Source: Haemonchus contortus (lineage: Eukaryota > Nematoda > Chromadorea > Rhabditida > Trichostrongylidae). From it: 64,000 nucleotides of DNA. Shown piece after piece: positions 10,325 through 20,670 of this stretch (its first letter is position 1; the number at the start of each line of letters is the position of its first letter). Position numbers and translations under genes: made by a program. The stretch is taken from assembly GCA_000469685.2 (NCBI GenBank), contig LS997562.1, forward strand, positions 20,613,920 through 20,677,919, written 5' to 3'. The notes under the pieces were generated by a model. The model worked only from the letters and a program-made list of their open reading frames with translations. It had not been told where the DNA came from and did no database searches.

Positions 10325-13300
10325 TATGTATGTCATGATAAACATAGCAGCGAATATTGCCAAAATTCATTTCCAAATAACCTAGGAGTTGTACGGTCGT
10401 GTAGGAAAAGAGCGAACCCGAAAAGAACTCTTAGCTGGGTTGGCTTAATCCTTCTGGTGCAGCTGCTTGTAACATCACGGAAGCTCAGTTCACACATACT
10501 CATCGGAAATACTTTGAGCAAGCCTCTTATTTAGTACTCCAACCTACCAGTAGCCCACCCCCTCCCCCCACCCAGACCAACCGAGCCTTTCCCCTAGGAT
10601 CAGTAAGTACGTATTAGGCTCGTCTAGGGAATGAAAGTGGAGAATTGCACATCAGCTAGCTACAGCATTTTATTGTGTAGGCCACATACGCATTCAAACG
10701 CTACCACGCTTTTGAATGGAAGTCGCATGTGTAAGCGCATCCCAAACAATGGGGATAATTTACGGGTAGACGACCTTATCCTCATTTATTCCTATCTACA
10801 CTTACTTATTGCCGATAAAGAATGTCCGTGCCTGTTTACAGCCAAAAAAAACTTCTATTCTTTTTAATACCAGAAAGTTTCTATTAATTGGGTAATCCGT
10901 TAGGCCTTCCTTCCCCGGAAATATCGTTTCCTCCTATTCTTTGGATTTATCGGCCAAAAACTCCCACTACCTTCCAAAACCGGAAAAGGACATGTTCGAG
11001 CGTCTAGGAACGCTGGGAGTGGCGTTCACCATCTGCCATTAATCATTTCGTCGCTTGGGAAGCTCTTGTTCAATTCATCAGATGGGCGGCAATATTTCAT
11101 CTGAACTCTCAGAAGTAGAAAAATATATTTTTGTGAATCTCAGGAGAGTATTTGTGGAAGGCGTCCTTAAGAAATGGTGGGGTGTGCCCTTAAGACATAT
11201 CTGTCAAAGATCGAGAGGAATTGGCACCGGCGGAAATTTGCTTTTTCATACGCAAAGGGGCCATACAATGAAAACTGGAATTACAAATCCATTTTGAAGG
11301 AATCGGAAGTGATCTAATGGACTTTCTTTACTTTCTTATTCTCTAGTAGGTCTATAGGCATGGCTCAACCCTTGAAAATGTAAGAATTTTTGGTAGTGGG
11401 ATGCAATATCCATTTTGGGCTTTTCCATGCAATCATAAAAATACTGCATTTCGAGTTTGGGAACTCATTCAAGCGCGTAATGGCATTTAGCCATTTTCAA
11501 AAAGATGGGTCCTGAGCAGAAAAACAGCCATCGTTTATGCTTCATAAGTCTCAATTCACACGCTACATTAACTCCAAACTAGCCATTTCCGCTAAATCGG
11601 AAGCTGGTGCGATTTATAATAGTTAAAGGATGAAGTAAGCATGTTCAACTTCATATGGGTCTCATTTGGGGGTCATATTTCTGCAGGGGCCCCTATAGTT
11701 GGATTGAATCGTACACCTAAATGTGATTTGTTAACATTACCCCTATAATAGGATACATGCGTCCTTGTTGATCAGCAAAACATTCGTAAAAGGGGAGAGG
11801 GGCTTGAAAACCCTATCTCATATGCAGAATTTGTGCCCTCGTAAATCACCCCTTTTGACTTGGACAACAAACAATTCCGATTCAGGAGAGGGGAAAAACA
11901 GGAAAAGGGGTACGAATTTTTAAATCCAAGGAAGTGGAGTCAGATTATAGACTCTATAGACTGGACTCCTATAGATTCCTGGCTCTTGGGTCGGAACTCA
12001 CTGAACAGAGGACTTCTGAAGCAACGGCTGATCCGGAACCCTGTAATGGGTGGATTGCATAGATTTTCTAGTTTTCCGACCCAGCTTCGTCCCCAATCCT
12101 TTCTAGCGGTAGGTGAAAATCGTCTTCAGCACTTCTACATACATTACTCTCCATGTGAGAAACATCAACTGTCGTAATTGTGAAGTACTTCCTTACTCGA
12201 TCCACTCTCCAAGACCGTCTGGGACAGGGGACACGGTAATGACACTCACCGTCAAAAGCAAAAAATTTAAATCTCGTAAACAGAACCTAGAGTGTTGCAA
12301 GAGTACTATAAAAACTCTGAATTGATCAAATTGATCTAGAAGAGCTCCAAGAAGCGAGTGACAGCACATGTGCAGCATCAGAACCCCTACGCTGCTCTGA
12401 AGTTCGACTTCATTCTGAGTTTGTCTTCTGCTTTCTAGATCTTTTTTTTTACGAAGGATAATCTTTCCATCATGCCTACAGTAGCCAACCATAAGGAATG
12501 ACAGACTGCCAACCAATTTGCCTAGTAGAACTTCTGGTCCTCCCTACTCGCGCGGAACAGGCCCAAAAACTCTTCCAACTCAATCTCGATCCTATCTCAG
12601 ACCTGCATCCTCTGATTAAGTACCCGTGTTAATTAACAGAGTTGTTCTACTTGTACCACATGATAGGAGCAAGCATACATATTTTCAATGAACCAGTTGA
12701 AGTTCAGGACAACACATTATCGATTGGTATCGATTGAATTGTACATTAGACTAGTAGAATCGCAAATGGCATACAAACCCACTAAAAGGCTCGGTGGCAT
12801 CCATTTGGTATTTTTCTTGTAGAAGTTAACGGCTAATCCTAATTGAAAACTAAAAAATGCCTAAGGAAACTTACCAAGAGAAACCAACGAAGATCGCCGG
12901 CTAAGTTGTCCAGCATATTGGGAACGTGGAGAAGCCGATCTGAAAACATTTTCATGGGTCTTCGGAAATTTGAAAACACGCAAACATTTGAACTCCCCGT
13001 AGGGATTTCAAGAAAATACCCATCAAATTTTAATTTTTTCTACATTCAGAAATTTCTGTTTCAAACGGCATTTAAAAACATACTGAAGCACGCGCACTTA
13101 TTTCTGCTAAGCGAATTTGCACTAGTTTGATGGTACCAATAAAAATGAGGCTAACTAAGGCAAAGATGTATGAGTAGGACTCTAGAAATATCAAAAAAAG
13201 TATCGAATTTAATAAGTGATCAATTATTGATTGATACCGTAAGAATTTTCAGCCCCTTAGCTTCATTATGGCTGGAAACAAAAAGTTTCAAAACTCTTCC

Positions 13301-13817
13301 GCTTCCCAAATAATATCCATTTGTAGGGTCAAGCTTTCAAATTCATCTCTTCCCCATTCGGCTTGCCATATGTAGGTCTTTATGATCAATAATCGATCGA
13401 TACTGCTAGCTACTACCTGTAATTGAGGGTGTTTGACTGTTCCAGATCTTGTCGACTGGTACCATTCTGGCCATAGAGGAGAGGATGAAAAGGCACAGGT
13501 GTCTCACGTAAAATCGGAAACGCTGGTGTTTCACTGCGACCGAATGTGCTCTGAAAAGCCTTTCCCTAAAAAATGAGTCCTTTTAAGAATGTTTTCTCAA
13601 GATCTATCAGAATTTTGGATCTAAAATTGAAACAGATTCAAAAACTGACATTTTCGGGGAAGTACCGATTGGGTGTTTCAGATCGGTGTATCGTTCCACT
13701 AGCATAGAGTTCCCGCTGGGGTGTTTCAGCTCGATAGATAGCTGCTGCGACACGCTCCTTGAACATTTTCATTTCGTTCGACAGTGAATTCACAACTCTT
13801 CACTCTTTACCGCTTAC
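10325..13817. other. Non-coding stretch with one SINE remnant
   Basis: Apart from the SINE at 10565-10785, I recognise nothing here. A minus-strand frame at 12193-12516 ends near a good donor (ACG/gtgagtg) and is hydrophobic, but has no acceptor with supporting composition, so I do not call it. The next exon of the scaffold gene after 13818 should lie here or further left; none is convincing within this stretch. Confidence 0.5.
10565..10785 (+). repeat. tRNA-derived SINE, 5'-truncated copy
   Basis: The tRNA-like head is replaced by C-rich sequence, but the body is clear: CAGACCAACCGAGCCTTTCC, GCCACATACGCATTCAAACG, CTACCACGCTTTTGAATGGA and a terminal ACGACCTTATCCTCATT. Same orientation as the family sense strand (box A on the plus strand). 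Confidence 0.65.
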
Positions 13818-14072
13818 CTGTCCTGAGATATACTTAGGTGGTTCATTGGGGTTACGTTGTATAGTGGTGTCAGCGTATTGGAACGGTGGCCGTTCGGTAC
13901 CAAAGGATTGACGACGTTGAAGGGTGGGACGCGATTCGGGACGCTGTTCTTGGTGCGACATTCCGCGAAGGATACCGCTTGCAGGCTCACGACGGCTTGC
14001 TGATGATGGCAAATGACCGTTCGGGATATGCTGCTCGGATTTCGACGTATACGGTGTTGCCGTAGAGTTGCC
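13818..14072 (-). CDS. Scaffold gene exon 14 (last securely placed exon)
   Basis: 85 codons, phase 0 at both ends, between acceptor ctgtatttag and donor gtaagc. It begins GNSTATPYTSKSEQH, has SSASRREPASGILRGMSHQE, an RRQSFGTERPPF segment whose RRQS is a basophilic-kinase-like site, and ends NPNEPPKYISGQ. A clean donor at the end shows that the gene continues leftwards. The next exon is uncertain. No fold is predicted from composition: it looks like a disordered, basic, Ser/Pro-rich linker, as common in cytoskeletal adaptors. Confidence 0.88.
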
Positions 14073-16327
14073 CTAAATACAGCTTGATAAAAGTAGCTGA
14101 TAAAAGCAAAAGTTACTAACAGTATGATGAAAGAGAGCGGATTTTTATTCAAACTTTTGTTTTTTTAAGAATTTTTTCCAGACGGGTTTGTTTAACCTGC
14201 TTCCGTTGCACCGAAAAAAATTGAATGTTTGCTCACACTTCAAAAAAAAGTATAGGTCTGCATCCATTTTTCCGAAAATAAAAATTTTCCCCTTTCTAAT
14301 TCTATCGATAACAAGTTAAGCCTAATTAAAGAAAATTGGAGAAATGAACTTCTACAATTAAAGTTATTAGATTTCCCATTTACGTGCAAAATATACTCAG
14401 TGCCCCGCTTAGGCCTGCTAGATGGTAGGAAATTTGAAAAAACCATGAACCCCAAATCCACACACTTCTTATCAGGGTTAAGCTGAAGGTTACGGTACAC
14501 AGGGTTTTCTAACGACCTAACCCCTGAATATACACTTGATACCTAATATATGATATATCCTAATCCACCTCAAGCTCATCAGCATTCGGAACATGGGAGA
14601 AAATATGATTGTATAATTGTATAATTACTACAGCCACAATTATTGATAATATGCTTATATTATATTTATGAATCATTTATATGATTTTAAAATTTCCGAT
14701 GAATTAACTTCAGATTTATATAATTTTGAAATGTTCGATGAATTAATTAGCTTCTGATTTAAATCAGACACAAATCCCCTCATAACTCTTTTGAAAGACA
14801 GTTTCACCCTGGAATATGAGAGAGAGACAGATATGACCGTGAAACAGGAATTTTTCAAAATTTTCAACAGGTTCACCTCACAGTTAGTCAGAATCTACCC
14901 TTTCAGAGATCTTCTTGAAGTAAATCCTTCTTCAAGGTCGCAATGACTACTATTCCCTTCTCAAATGATAAAATACGATCCCTCCTATCCGTGATCCACG
15001 CTTGACCTTCCTCATTATGCAAATAAGCTGATATGTGTAGGCAAAAACGACCCATATGGTCGATGAGGGAAACAAATTAACGAGTCAGTTGGAGGGGAAA
15101 GTGCTCGACTACCGTTGAATTAAAATTGCGCCACGTTCTTGATTTCTTACAGTATGGCAAGTAGTGTAGGTATGGTAAATCCGCTAGCATGAACAGAAAA
15201 GACAACGTTTTATATTATTTAGATCAGATCACTACTACGTCTATGATATGTATTTTTGAGCATGCATCCCATCCAGTTCCTCCTATTGCGATCAGAAAAT
15301 CTTTAAGACCCCATGCGACTATACATACATACAATACAGTATTTCAAGAGAAAGGAATCATTGTGGACCTCTGAACAACTTGGGCGTACACTACGTACTT
15401 CTTCGTAGGCTGCAGATCCGAAGATTCTGGAAATTCCTCCGGCATAAATATTCTTTCCGTTCAATCACAACGGTTGACCACTAGGTAGAAACGCAGCAGA
15501 CGAGAATTGAGGTAAAGGCGATCGGCTTCTTCTAGGAAGGGGTTCCCGCAAGTCTCAGAGGAGACATGCACATACATAGTCTGCGATACTAGACACCAGA
15601 TTGAGGCGATGGGATCGTTTGTTTCGTAGACTCAACAACAAGCTGATGTAGGAGGGATAATCTACTATCCGGAACTTTCTGGCTCTCTGCCAGTAATTTT
15701 ATGAGTAGTCTTTCAGATAATGCAGAACAGCCCAAGGGAATACCAGATGAGTTCCTCTTGAGGTCAAAAAAGATTCACAGGATTAGGAATGGCCTGTGTT
15801 TGTCATGCTCGACAACATAATAAGTTTCTCGTTACTACAGTGATCATGTCAAATTTAATGACTTACATAGACGATAGTGTTGAGATTTGAGAAATCATGC
15901 GAATTCGAATCATGGACGCCATTGTGATTGCGATAGTTGTAGCTCTGGAATTTCTCGATTTGAAAAAATTGAAATTATCAAAAAAAATCACTTAGCAGTT
16001 ATCCTATACATACATTCACACTTCTCTCGCTCGCGAACTTTTTCCTAGGCCTAGGCAGGTCTCTAAAACGAGACTACTCACAACTCTATTCTCAATATTC
16101 GAATACTCAGAAAACTACAAAAATAGTGACTTGCTGGTCCTTACAAAAATAGGTGGGTCACGGAATACTGAAGAAAATTATATTTTCCTCGATAAGACGC
16201 AATATTAGGTGTTTTCGAGGACTCACACAACTGGCGAAAAGCCAAGTAGCAGTTGTAGAGAGGGAAAACCTTTCAGAAACAGCGTTTCGAAAAAAAAGAG
16301 AGGGAAAAGTGTAAGAAACCTATTCAC
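14073..16327. other. Intron between exons 13 and 14 (2255 bp)
   Basis: GT-AG intron on the minus strand (gtgaata donor, tgtatttag acceptor). It is AT-rich, with runs of ATAATTGTATAATT type around 14608-14660. I see no SINE or TIR element and no further exon in it. Confidence 0.7.
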
Positions 16328-16451
16328 CTCGATACTTGGCGTTGCTCGTTCACTTCTGGCTGGACTGCGACTACGATCTCGAGGTGGAGGTGTTGGAGGC
16401 TTGCTACGAAGCCGACCTCGTCTGGAATTGCCATACTCATGATCGAATCTT
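16328..16451 (-). CDS. Scaffold gene exon 13 (RS/Pro-rich, RATPSIE motif)
   Basis: 124 nt: one base completing the split AGA codon from exon 12, then 41 codons, ending in phase 0. Content: RRFDHEYGNSRRGRLRSKPP, then TPPPRDRSRSPARSE and RATPSIE directly before the donor gtgaat. It is strongly basic with SP/RS dipeptides. The RATPSIE end is shared with exon 4 (37011-37121), including a nearly identical nucleotide run, which points to an internal duplication or a conserved short linear motif. Confidence 0.9.
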
Positions 16452-17466
16452 CTAAAAGCCAACATAAGCCATCATTGATGACATCAAAGATATTGGAACT
16501 CTCGCATAAAACTTATTTTCCAAGCTTACTAAGTAAAGCGCTGATTTCAAAGCGAGTAACTTGGTGCACACTACTGAATAATATGGTGTGGTTTACGCTC
16601 TTTGAGTCTAGTCAGAATGAGTGAGAGAGTTCTCGGTACGGAACAATCCCATTCTACAATTGAGTGAGCCCCTCATTTGACCCCATCCCGAAATGAAGTG
16701 TGTTTTAATGAATATTTGGATTGGGACCAAACTCCTCATGAAGACATAACGTCGGCTGCCTGCTATTCCCCAGAATTTTTCCACCCAAATGACCCCAACC
16801 ATTTGAGTCAGTAGGGATATCAAGAAGAGGTGCCTCAACAAGACACACTACCACATAAGTAAACTGTGTCTCATATTTTATAAGATCCCCGCAAGACATC
16901 TTCCTGCCCCTTCAGGGTTGCCTTGTTGGAACCGAACCATCTAAAAGGGTTGTACTTCACCTGCTTATCTACTCATCCCTACTTATCACCGTAGAACCAA
17001 AAACTCAATTGAGTACTGGGACGATTGCGAGTGGAGGTAAGATCGCGGCGTATTCCAAAATTGGACTCTGAAATTGGGCATAATACTGTTCGTTGCTGGA
17101 AAGCATCACTCGTGCCCCACCTATATCTGGCCCCCTGGGAATCTCGAGAAGTGCGCCCGTTCAGGTCGAGCCTAGTATATGCGCCTAGAACTTTTCGCCA
17201 TATCCGGGGAGAGCTGATCTCTACACTTTAGGACCTTATTATATTTACAAGTTTCAGAATTTTTGGTTCTGTTTTGTACCTATGTCGCATTTTGGAGAAT
17301 ATATAAACTTATAAATAAATATAATAAACAAATAAACAAATGAGAATTATGGCTTCATCCCCATGATTTAATTGAAAGCATTTAATATTGTGGTTGCTAA
17401 TCTCTCAATTCACAGTTGAATTAGGAAGAAGGGAGAGAGGGAGAGAGAAAAGGGAGTGAAACTCAC
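16452..17466. other. Intron between exons 12 and 13 (1015 bp)
   Basis: gtgagt donor and ttttag acceptor on the minus strand. An AT-rich run (TATAAACTTATAAATAAATA type) lies near 17300-17340. Nothing else recognised. Confidence 0.7.
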
Positions 17467-17554
17467 CTGGGCATATCTTCAAACGGACTGTTCGTGTTTT
17501 TCAAACGCTGTTCCTCACGTCGATACTCTGCCAAGGGATCTCGCGTTCCAACAC
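17467..17554 (-). CDS. Scaffold gene exon 12
   Basis: 88 nt between acceptor ttttgtttgcag and donor gtgagt. The first two bases complete a Gly codon (G+GT), then VGTRDPLAEYRREEQRLKNT and NSPFEDMP, ending with AG of an Arg codon. The segment is charged and likely helical (AEYRREEQRL). The phases match both neighbours exactly. Confidence 0.9.
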
Positions 17555-17904
17555 CTGCAAACAAAATACACTTTGACTGGGAAAACGGCGAAAGTGTAAA
17601 TTTGAGCACAGCTATTGATCGATTTCAATGATTTCTGGTTTTTCTATTATGGAATTTTGCATGATAGAAATTTGTTCTTGAATGAAAGGAATTTGTTTGT
17701 TAAAAGTTGAATGTCGGGTAGAAGATGGCTTAGTCTCCAGTTCCCAGTTCCTAGGAATTAAAATCCAATAAAGAGTTACGTTTAGGGAAATATAAATACG
17801 AACGTTCTGATGGTTCAACGAGATTCTAAGGAATCGTGACGCCTTCGAGGAAACTGACATACAAGATAGTAGATAGTTCCGAGATATTGACTACCAAATC
17901 CAAG

Positions 17905-18167
17905 GATAGAATTGGTGCTGCGCACACTATGACAGGGATCGAATCTCGGATTCACGCCCAACAAAAGCCTTCCATCTCTATAGGGTCGCTAGTTGGCACG
18001 AGAATTGTTTGGGAGGACAAAAGCCTTGTTTTGTACATGGGCTGGCCACCATAAGTCAACGTATAGACCACATACACATTCGAAACGCTACCACGATTGT
18101 AAACGAAAAAAAAAGTGAGGGGCGCGACCCTCAGGCGGGATTGACTGACGCCAATAAGTGAGACTTC
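17905..18167 (+). repeat. tRNA-derived SINE, nearly full length
   Basis: Head with GGTGCTGCGCACACTATG and a decayed box B (AGGGATCGAATCTCGG), body CAAAAGCCTTCCATCTC, GTCGCTAGTTGGCACGAG, TTTGTACATGGGCTGGCCAC, and the tail block CTCAGGCGGGATTGACTGAC. An A-run (AAACGAAAAAAAAAGTG) interrupts the tail. Confidence 0.75.
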
Positions 18168-18284
18168 GATTAAACCTGTAATGGTGGAACCAGTGCAACC
18201 CTCAACACTCAACGTTCCAGGCTTTGAAAATACTCCGTGTATGCGCCGGTTATAGAGAAGATGAGGGACACTACGGGTAACCAT

Positions 18285-18531
18285 GTATGTATGGTTAGGG
18301 ACGAAATGGTCGCGTCGCGGTGAGAGGGGCGTCGCGCGCGAAGGAATGTAGCAGATGCAGCAGTAGGTAAGAAATACAAGAACAGAAGTACTAATAGTAG
18401 AATTATGCATAAAATAATGATCGCACATCGATTGAGCTGTATGAAGAACGCTAGAGCTGTAATAACGGCGAATGAGTGGTCCGCGACTGCCGCGTGCGGC
18501 AAATCGATCACCCAAAATCGTTCCTAACGCC
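18285..18531 (-). repeat. Interspersed 245-bp repeat with hydrophobic frame, copy 1
   Basis: On the minus strand this matches the plus strand at 42014-42262 over about 245 bp, from the GGTGATCGATTTGCCGCACG block to the CGCGACCATTTCGTCC block. The frame after a shared ATTACAG reads ITALAFFIQLNRCAII, then a Leu/Ile-rich stretch (ILLLVLLFLYFL). A 100-codon open frame (18209-18511) covers it. The sequence could encode one or two membrane-spanning segments, but a repeat without other support is not a gene call. Confidence 0.6.
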
Positions 18532-19148
18532 CGTCTCCCGAAGTTCAGCTATTTTTACCCCGTGCCTATCCGATGGGCTAAGCCTGTGCCTAATATCGGC
18601 GAGAACTTCATCAAAATAACATCGGATACCGAACGTATTTGATGGAGAATTTGTTTGTAGCCAATGTTTCCACCGTGGAAAATCAACTTTACATAGAATT
18701 ATAAATAACAAAACAAATAATAACAAAACCAGAACAAGGCCTTAAAAAAGATGTAACTGCAAGATGGATTAGCTGAGGCAGAAGAAAATATTTTTTTACG
18801 TTTTATTTGAGTTTCTACCAAGAAATTTTCATTGATGGAACCTTTACCCGTGGATTTCCTCTTCTAATAGGAAAATCCGATTTTATCGAAGAAAAAAGAA
18901 CGACGAAGAATAAGCAGCGCGAAATCAATCCAGTAAGGAAGAATACGGTGGAGAAGTGAAAGGAAATGGAAAACAAATATTGTAAATTGATACCACACTC
19001 ATAGCGGATTACATCTAAACCACTCGAGGTGTCTTGAAAAAATTCAAAAAATATTTAAATGCAATTGAGGGACTTATGAAATATTTTGTGTAATTATTGA
19101 TAGATGACCTGAGAGGATGGAATTTCTAAGGAAGTCGAAGAAACCAAC

Positions 19149-19224
19149 CTTCAACGGTGTATTGCGTTTCGTCTCGTGGACCACCTCGTTGTGCATCTTT
19201 CTCGTCGTGGGCGTTTTTCAACTC
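19149..19224 (-). CDS. Scaffold gene exon 11
   Basis: 76 nt, phase 0 start and phase 1 end, between acceptor ctctttcag and donor gttggt. It encodes ELKNAHDEKDAQRGGPRDET then QYTVE plus the first base of a Gly codon. It continues the charged helix begun in exon 10 (KMLLE then ELKNAHDEKD). The donor is less canonical than the others, but the frame joins perfectly on both sides. Confidence 0.88.
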
Positions 19225-19561
19225 CTGAAAGAGCGGCGTCTTTGAAATAATCCAATTCTATGGGAATGGAAGACGTGGCTTCAGAAAAACCAACACATTT
19301 CATGGCATTGCAAATGGCCTTCGATTCTCTTTCCTTTCTCTCTCTCTTTGTCTGTCTTACTCGAACACGACCACAGCTGTGTGACGGTAGTCGTCGTGAC
19401 GGCACACGTCTGCACTTTACTACATCCACACATTCACAAAGGCCGTTTAGACGATTTTATGTAGTGAACGGAGAGCAGGTGTCCACATTTCAATGCCACT
19501 TTCAACAACTCAGTATTTCAAAGAAGAAATGTGATGATGTCGTCCGCACCCCCGCACCCAG

Positions 19562-19578
19562 CCCCCCCCCCCCCCCCC
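19562..19578. repeat. Poly-C run of 17 bases
   Basis: Seventeen consecutive C within the C-rich stretch that starts near 19547 (CACCCCCGCACCCAGC before it). Length is likely unstable between individuals and may be misassembled. On the minus strand it is a G-run able to form quadruplex-type structures. Confidence 0.9.
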
Positions 19579-19817
19579 TGCACTTTGTGCTTGGGGTGGA
19601 CCAAGATCGGAGACCCACACTTCAGTTGGGGAAGTCGGAGAAAGGGTATTGAGCGAGGAGAAAGAAATCAGTTGCAAACCATGGAAAAAAGTTCCTCTGA
19701 AAGCTGAGATCAGCCTTATGCCCAAAAGTTTTGGATGTCTCTCTCATTATGCGGTATCGATCCTATTGTAAAGCGACCGAGCCATTCAGGAATTTGCGTA
19801 CTTATTCAAATACTCCT

Positions 19818-20095
19818 GTGGAGGACGTGGCACAGTGCCAAGAGGCATCCTATTACACGCACATGGTACGTGAAACAAATCCCCAAATGATTCTCGTATG
19901 GGACAACCGAATCTTCCAATCCTCTGGATTCGGGAATTGGGGGAGGATCCGCCTGGGTGGGTGAGAGCATTGGCCTGTACATCGACTGACATCGGAAGTT
20001 GTGCACAGTCCACATATTCATTCGAAACGCCACCAAGATTCCGAATGAAAGTTGAGTGCGGGGCGCATTCTTTAGATGGATTCGCTCTACACCAG
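19818..20095 (+). repeat. tRNA-derived SINE, diverged copy
   Basis: Box A region GTGGAGGACGTGGCACAGTG; the middle is rearranged. The 3' half is clear: AGCATTGGCCTGTACATCGA, GTCCACATATTCATTCGAAA, GCCACCAAGATTCCGAATGA and GAGTGCGGGGCGCATTC. Orientation is the family sense strand. Confidence 0.65.
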
Positions 20096-20516
20096 AGGAC
20101 CTCATCCTTTGAACTTCATTCCGGTACTTCACTCAAGATCTCAAGCGTCGTTTAGGAACTGTTTAGACTCCGAAGGGTCCAATGATAATGTCAGCAACGC
20201 CTGATACTTTTGGATAGAAAATAAACGCACGGCACGCTCCGGAACTGTTCGGCCAAGCCCCGCGGTTTAACTCCTTTTCTTTGAGAAACAAAAGAAGCGA
20301 ATTTTATAGAATTTTGAAAAGCTATGTTAGCATTCGGTTCGATAGTGGGAAAGAGTAGAAGGAAGATGACTTTTGACTAGAACAATAAGGAAGGGCATGT
20401 CATGATAATTTTGGTAGCATCTAAACAAATATCTGGTTTTATTTATAACCGCTACTGAATTCATAAAAGTTCACCATGGTAAAATCGATATAGTAAACGT
20501 TCTCCAAAGATCTTAC

Positions 20517-20670
20517 CTCAAGGAGCATTTTCTCCTGATTACGTCGTTGCATTTGATCAGGTTCCAGTTCGCGTTTACTTCTGACCTTTCTCAATTTGTG
20601 TGTGAGCCAATCGTCCGGATCCCTGGCCTGTGAGACGGCGTCGTAGCTTTCGGCGAACAGGCGTCGATCG
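20517..20670 (-). CDS. Scaffold gene exon 10 (charged helical segment)
   Basis: 154 nt between acceptor cacctttag and donor gtaaga. The first base completes an Asn codon with AA from exon 9; then 51 codons: DRRLFAESYDAVSQARDPDD, WLTHKLRKVRSKREL, EPDQMQRRNQEKMLLE. The DDWLTHKLRKVRSKRE segment is the most distinctive sequence of the protein: a basic amphipathic stretch followed by a predicted helix running into exon 11. I do not recognise it as a named domain. It is likely the best conserved part and the best query for a homology search. Confidence 0.92.

Larger units (their letters stand above)
17555..19148. other. Intron between exons 11 and 12 (1594 bp)
   Basis: Holds a sense-strand SINE (17905-18167) and, next to it, a 245-bp interspersed repeat with a hydrophobic reading frame (18285-18531) that has a second copy at 42014-42262. 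The rest is AT-rich without exon signals. Confidence 0.7.
19225..20516. other. Intron between exons 10 and 11 (1292 bp)
   Basis: Contains a 17-base C run (19562-19578) and a sense-strand SINE (19818-20095). Several overlapping short frames around 19260-19700 are low-complexity shadows. No exon signals otherwise. Confidence 0.7.

Noticed and set aside
12193..12516. Hydrophobic minus-strand frame ending at a good donor
   Set aside because: No credible acceptor and no matching exon nearby; may be a chance frame.
18209..18515. 187- and 100-codon minus-strand frames
   Set aside because: They cover an interspersed repeat (second copy at 42014). Treated as a repeat with an interesting frame, not as a gene.
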